A program made the translations under genes and the position numbers. Shown here in pieces: positions 61,430 through 64,000 of a stretch of DNA of 64,000 nt (positions within the stretch are counted from its first letter, which is position 1; every line of letters begins with the position of its first letter). The DNA is from Embiotoca jacksoni (lineage: Eukaryota > Chordata > Actinopteri > Embiotocidae): contig JAKOON010000039.1 of the NCBI GenBank assembly GCA_022577435.1, positions 424,001 to 488,000 of the forward strand, given 5' to 3'. A model generated the notes under the pieces. It was not told the origin of the DNA. It saw nothing but the letters and a program-made list of their open reading frames with translations, and ran no database searches.

Positions 61430-63380
61430 CCCCATGGTTCAAGCAGCTCCGGCAGCCAGGAGAGGAAATGAGGAGGAGGAGGACAACAACTTCGTGCAGA
61501 GCAGCTCTGCTGATATAATACAGGTGAGGATGTAAATACAGTTGGTAATTAAACAAACAAAACAACTTTTTTGGCAGGAAACAGATCTCTAATACAAAGT
61601 TGTTCTAAAACATAAAAAAAAAAAAAAAAACGTGCACTTTGAATCCTCGTAAAAAAGAAACGACACAACACGCACAGACTCTTTTCCCACTTGCACCTTC
61701 AACTATAAATGCCAAGTTTGTTTGTCGGCAACATGTGTGAAAAGGTTGTTTACTGGAGTCAATTATCCATGTAAAATACTTTAGCAGCTCTTCAGGACTG
61801 ATGAAACCCTGTATGATAATTATCAGGCTAATTCAATCCTGCTGTGCACAATTACTAAATACAGAAAATACATAGAAATGACTTTTAACCATGCAAGTAC
61901 AGGAATTAATGTCCCCCAATTTAGATCGGACGTTTAATCTAGATGATCAGATAAATTAATAGTATAAAGTGTATTTTTTTTTTTAATGATAATTAGTAAC
62001 TGTTGGCGTGCTGCATCGAGCAGAGCTCATGCGCATGGCAATCTCGTTTAAAACGTTTAACTTTATAAACAACATTTACATGTTGAGATGCATGTGGGGA
62101 AAAATGGCTAAATATCATCTTCCTCTTCCCTCGCTGAAAACAACATGGCCGACTGGGCAGCATCCATTTTGACCGCCACGGATGGATGGACGCCGGGGGA
62201 CTTCTCCCATCACCTTTCCTGGAGAGTCCACGTTCAGGTCGAAGTCTGTTGGGGGTCCTGGGAAAAGAAAGACGTGAAGGTATGAATTTGATCACATTTA
62301 TCAAATTAGTGTGACTGTAAATCTGCAGAGGCCGCAAGAGGACAGCTGAACCAAACACTTTATGTTCAAACATACAGCTGAAGTGGTAATAGCATCTTTA
62401 CATAGTTATATATACATATATATATATATTTTTTTTTAGAAACACTCAACATGTTAACTTTCCACCCACAAACTCTTTTATTCTGGGGGAGGCACACATG
62501 AACAAAACCAAAAGTGTGGGCTGAGAAATCGTGATTCTAGGAAACAAGATGCCCGTTTTAATGTGAACGCCAGTTAAGAAGACGAAGGTTTCCTGTTGGC
62601 TGTCTGAAACGACAAAGGCAGGAAACCTGGGTTTTTGCGATACAGTGACAACCGTGTTAAAAGAGGAGGGGGAGGAAAGGGTGCAAGTAGCAGGATGGAT
62701 GTGTATATTATTTGCAAGGTAGTGTCTTTTTTTTTTTTTTTTTTTTTTTTTTTTGTGGACATACAGTATGGTTTACGTGCCGGCACGCGCCAGCTGCAAT
62801 CTCACAACGTATTCAAGGAGACACCAAAAAAAAAAAAAAAAAAAAGCTGGAATAGGTACCTCTCCTCTTTCTAGATGTTCCACCTATATGCTCGGTGAAA
62901 TCTGGCACTGCTCCAGGCAGAGTGGTATGTGAACTCCGCCTGGCCCAGACCATCGACCGACCCCCACCCTCCTCCTCCCGCTGTCCTCAAATCCCAACCG
63001 CCTAACAATGTCTCCCTGTGTCGCATTGGGCAGGAAAAAAAAAAAAAAGAGAGAAAGAGCGAGAGAGAAGGAATTAAACCAGCGGAGTGATCAATGCTCT
63101 CCATCCTGACCCCCTTCTCATCCCTCTTTCCCCTTCCTCGCTGTTCCCTCCATCTCTGCGCTGGCGTTTCCGCCTTTGTGAGAAGCAGACAGGTGGCCAT
63201 GACTGCTAATTTTAACCGGTCCGATTGTCTGCCTGCCTTTCCCACAGCTATGTATAGATGCCTGCAATTAACCAAGTAGGTCAGTGTGTGAGACACGCAC
63301 CTATAAACACACATGCAGGCACACCGGGCCCTGACCTCTAAAAATGTCTGACTTGTCCATTCATCCACTCCCATCTCTGT
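61430..63380 (-). other. Putative primary-transcript region of the mir-221/222 cluster
   Basis: No protein gene is recognised. On the minus strand a good acceptor (TTCTTTTCCCAG, about 62267-62256) opens a GC-richer stretch to about 62100 that may be a host-transcript exon. Simple repeats include AT (about 62409-62428), poly-T (62727-62754) and poly-A (62826-62845). Confidence 0.35.
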
Positions 63381-63389
63381 TGCAAATGA

Positions 63390-63495
63390 TCCCCTCTGAT
63401 TGGCTGTCGCTCTCAGCCAATGGCTGAGCTTCCTGCTGCCCATTCATAAAAGCCAGGGTCATTGAGGATAATGTGGTATTATGGCATGCGCAAAG
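63390..63495. promoter_or_regulatory. Candidate promoter upstream of the mir-221/222 cluster
   Basis: Within about 100 bases are an inverted CCAAT box (GATTGGCT, about 63397), a CCAAT box inside a perfect 17-base palindrome CTCAGCCAATGGCTGAG (about 63412-63428), a CATAAAAG TATA-like box on the plus strand (about 63445) and an NRF1-like GCATGCGC (about 63484). The motifs allow transcription either way, so the strand is not set. Confidence 0.4.
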
Positions 63496-64000
63496 AGGAG
63501 GAGGAGGAGGCCCTGTTTTTATTTTGCGCACATTTCAATGTGACAAAACTAACGTTATTTAAATATGGATTAATACCAAACAACAAACTGATGCTTTTAT
63601 GGATTTGACATTGAAATTTCTGCACAATTGTTGGTGTTCATTTTCTAGTATTTGCCTCGAGTTACAAATAGCAAATTTGTGTTAGCAGATTTTGAAGTCA
63701 CTAAACCTCTTTCCTAAATTTGTGCAACTGTAAGTGAAATTAAGTCCTTTACATTGAAAGTTTTAAATCCTGCTCCTTTCAGCCTGACACGGTAACATCA
63801 CATTCCTGTGTGTTTAATAAGTAATGAACCGAGGGCTACTCAGACTGGGATAATCTCCCTTTTTTTGTTGTTTTCTCAGGCTATCGCTCCCTCACCACCG
63901 CCCTCCATCCTTCTCATTGTCATTCCTTACCCAATAATTACCACCGCTGCTAGTTTTCGGACCCGTGTCACAGTTAACTCCCTCCCCCCATAAGTTACAT
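63496..64000. other. Right edge, no gene recognised
   Basis: AT-rich sequence with no convincing coding, RNA or repeat feature. Confidence 0.6.

Noticed and set aside
62100..62267. Considered as a last coding exon of a minus-strand protein gene
   Set aside because: No recognised protein family, no partner exon found upstream to the window edge; kept only as a possible host-transcript exon.
62871..63443. 190-residue minus-strand frame upstream of mir-222
   Set aside because: Composition follows underlying simple sequence (a Phe run from poly-A, GGGGWG from C-rich DNA); no domain, and it overlaps the promoter-like cluster. Treated as non-coding.

Overview
The window is vertebrate nuclear DNA, almost certainly from a ray-finned (percomorph-type teleost) fish. 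It has spliced genes with GT-AG introns, dense CA/TG microsatellites, tRNA-derived SINEs and hAT- and piggyBac-like non-autonomous DNA transposons typical of fish. Five protein-coding genes and two microRNAs can be recognised. There is no prokaryotic or viral gene content.

Layout. (1) 140-24428, minus strand: the 5' ten coding exons of cask (CaMK-like domain plus linker); the rest lies beyond the left edge. Intron 5 of cask carries a complete single-coding-exon GPCR, gpr34, on the opposite strand (4879-6159), the same nesting as in mammals. Introns 1 (11.5 kb) and 2 (4.1 kb) hold repeats and some non-repetitive stretches. (2) 24429-28011: cask promoter/CpG-rich region and an intergenic spacer with CTCF-like sites. 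(3) 28012-30285, plus: cenpl, five coding exons. (4) 32178-34956, minus: fundc1, five coding exons. (5) 35874-59562, plus: kdm6a (UTX), 30 coding exons and about 1487 residues, divergent from fundc1 across a spacer of about 0.9 kb. (6) 60.9-61.4 kb, minus: mir-221 and mir-222 hairpins, with 3p arms matching the known vertebrate mature sequences, starting about 0.1 kb beyond the kdm6a polyadenylation signals in convergent orientation. (7) 61.4-64 kb: probable primary-transcript/promoter territory of the miRNA cluster; no protein gene recognised.

Functionally the genes are not a pathway. They are a conserved syntenic block related to human Xp11 (CASK-GPR34 ... FUNDC1-KDM6A ... MIR221/222), compacted in fish, with cenpl between cask and fundc1. 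Exon borders were set by eye from splice consensus, reading frame and recalled family sequence; no alignment was run.
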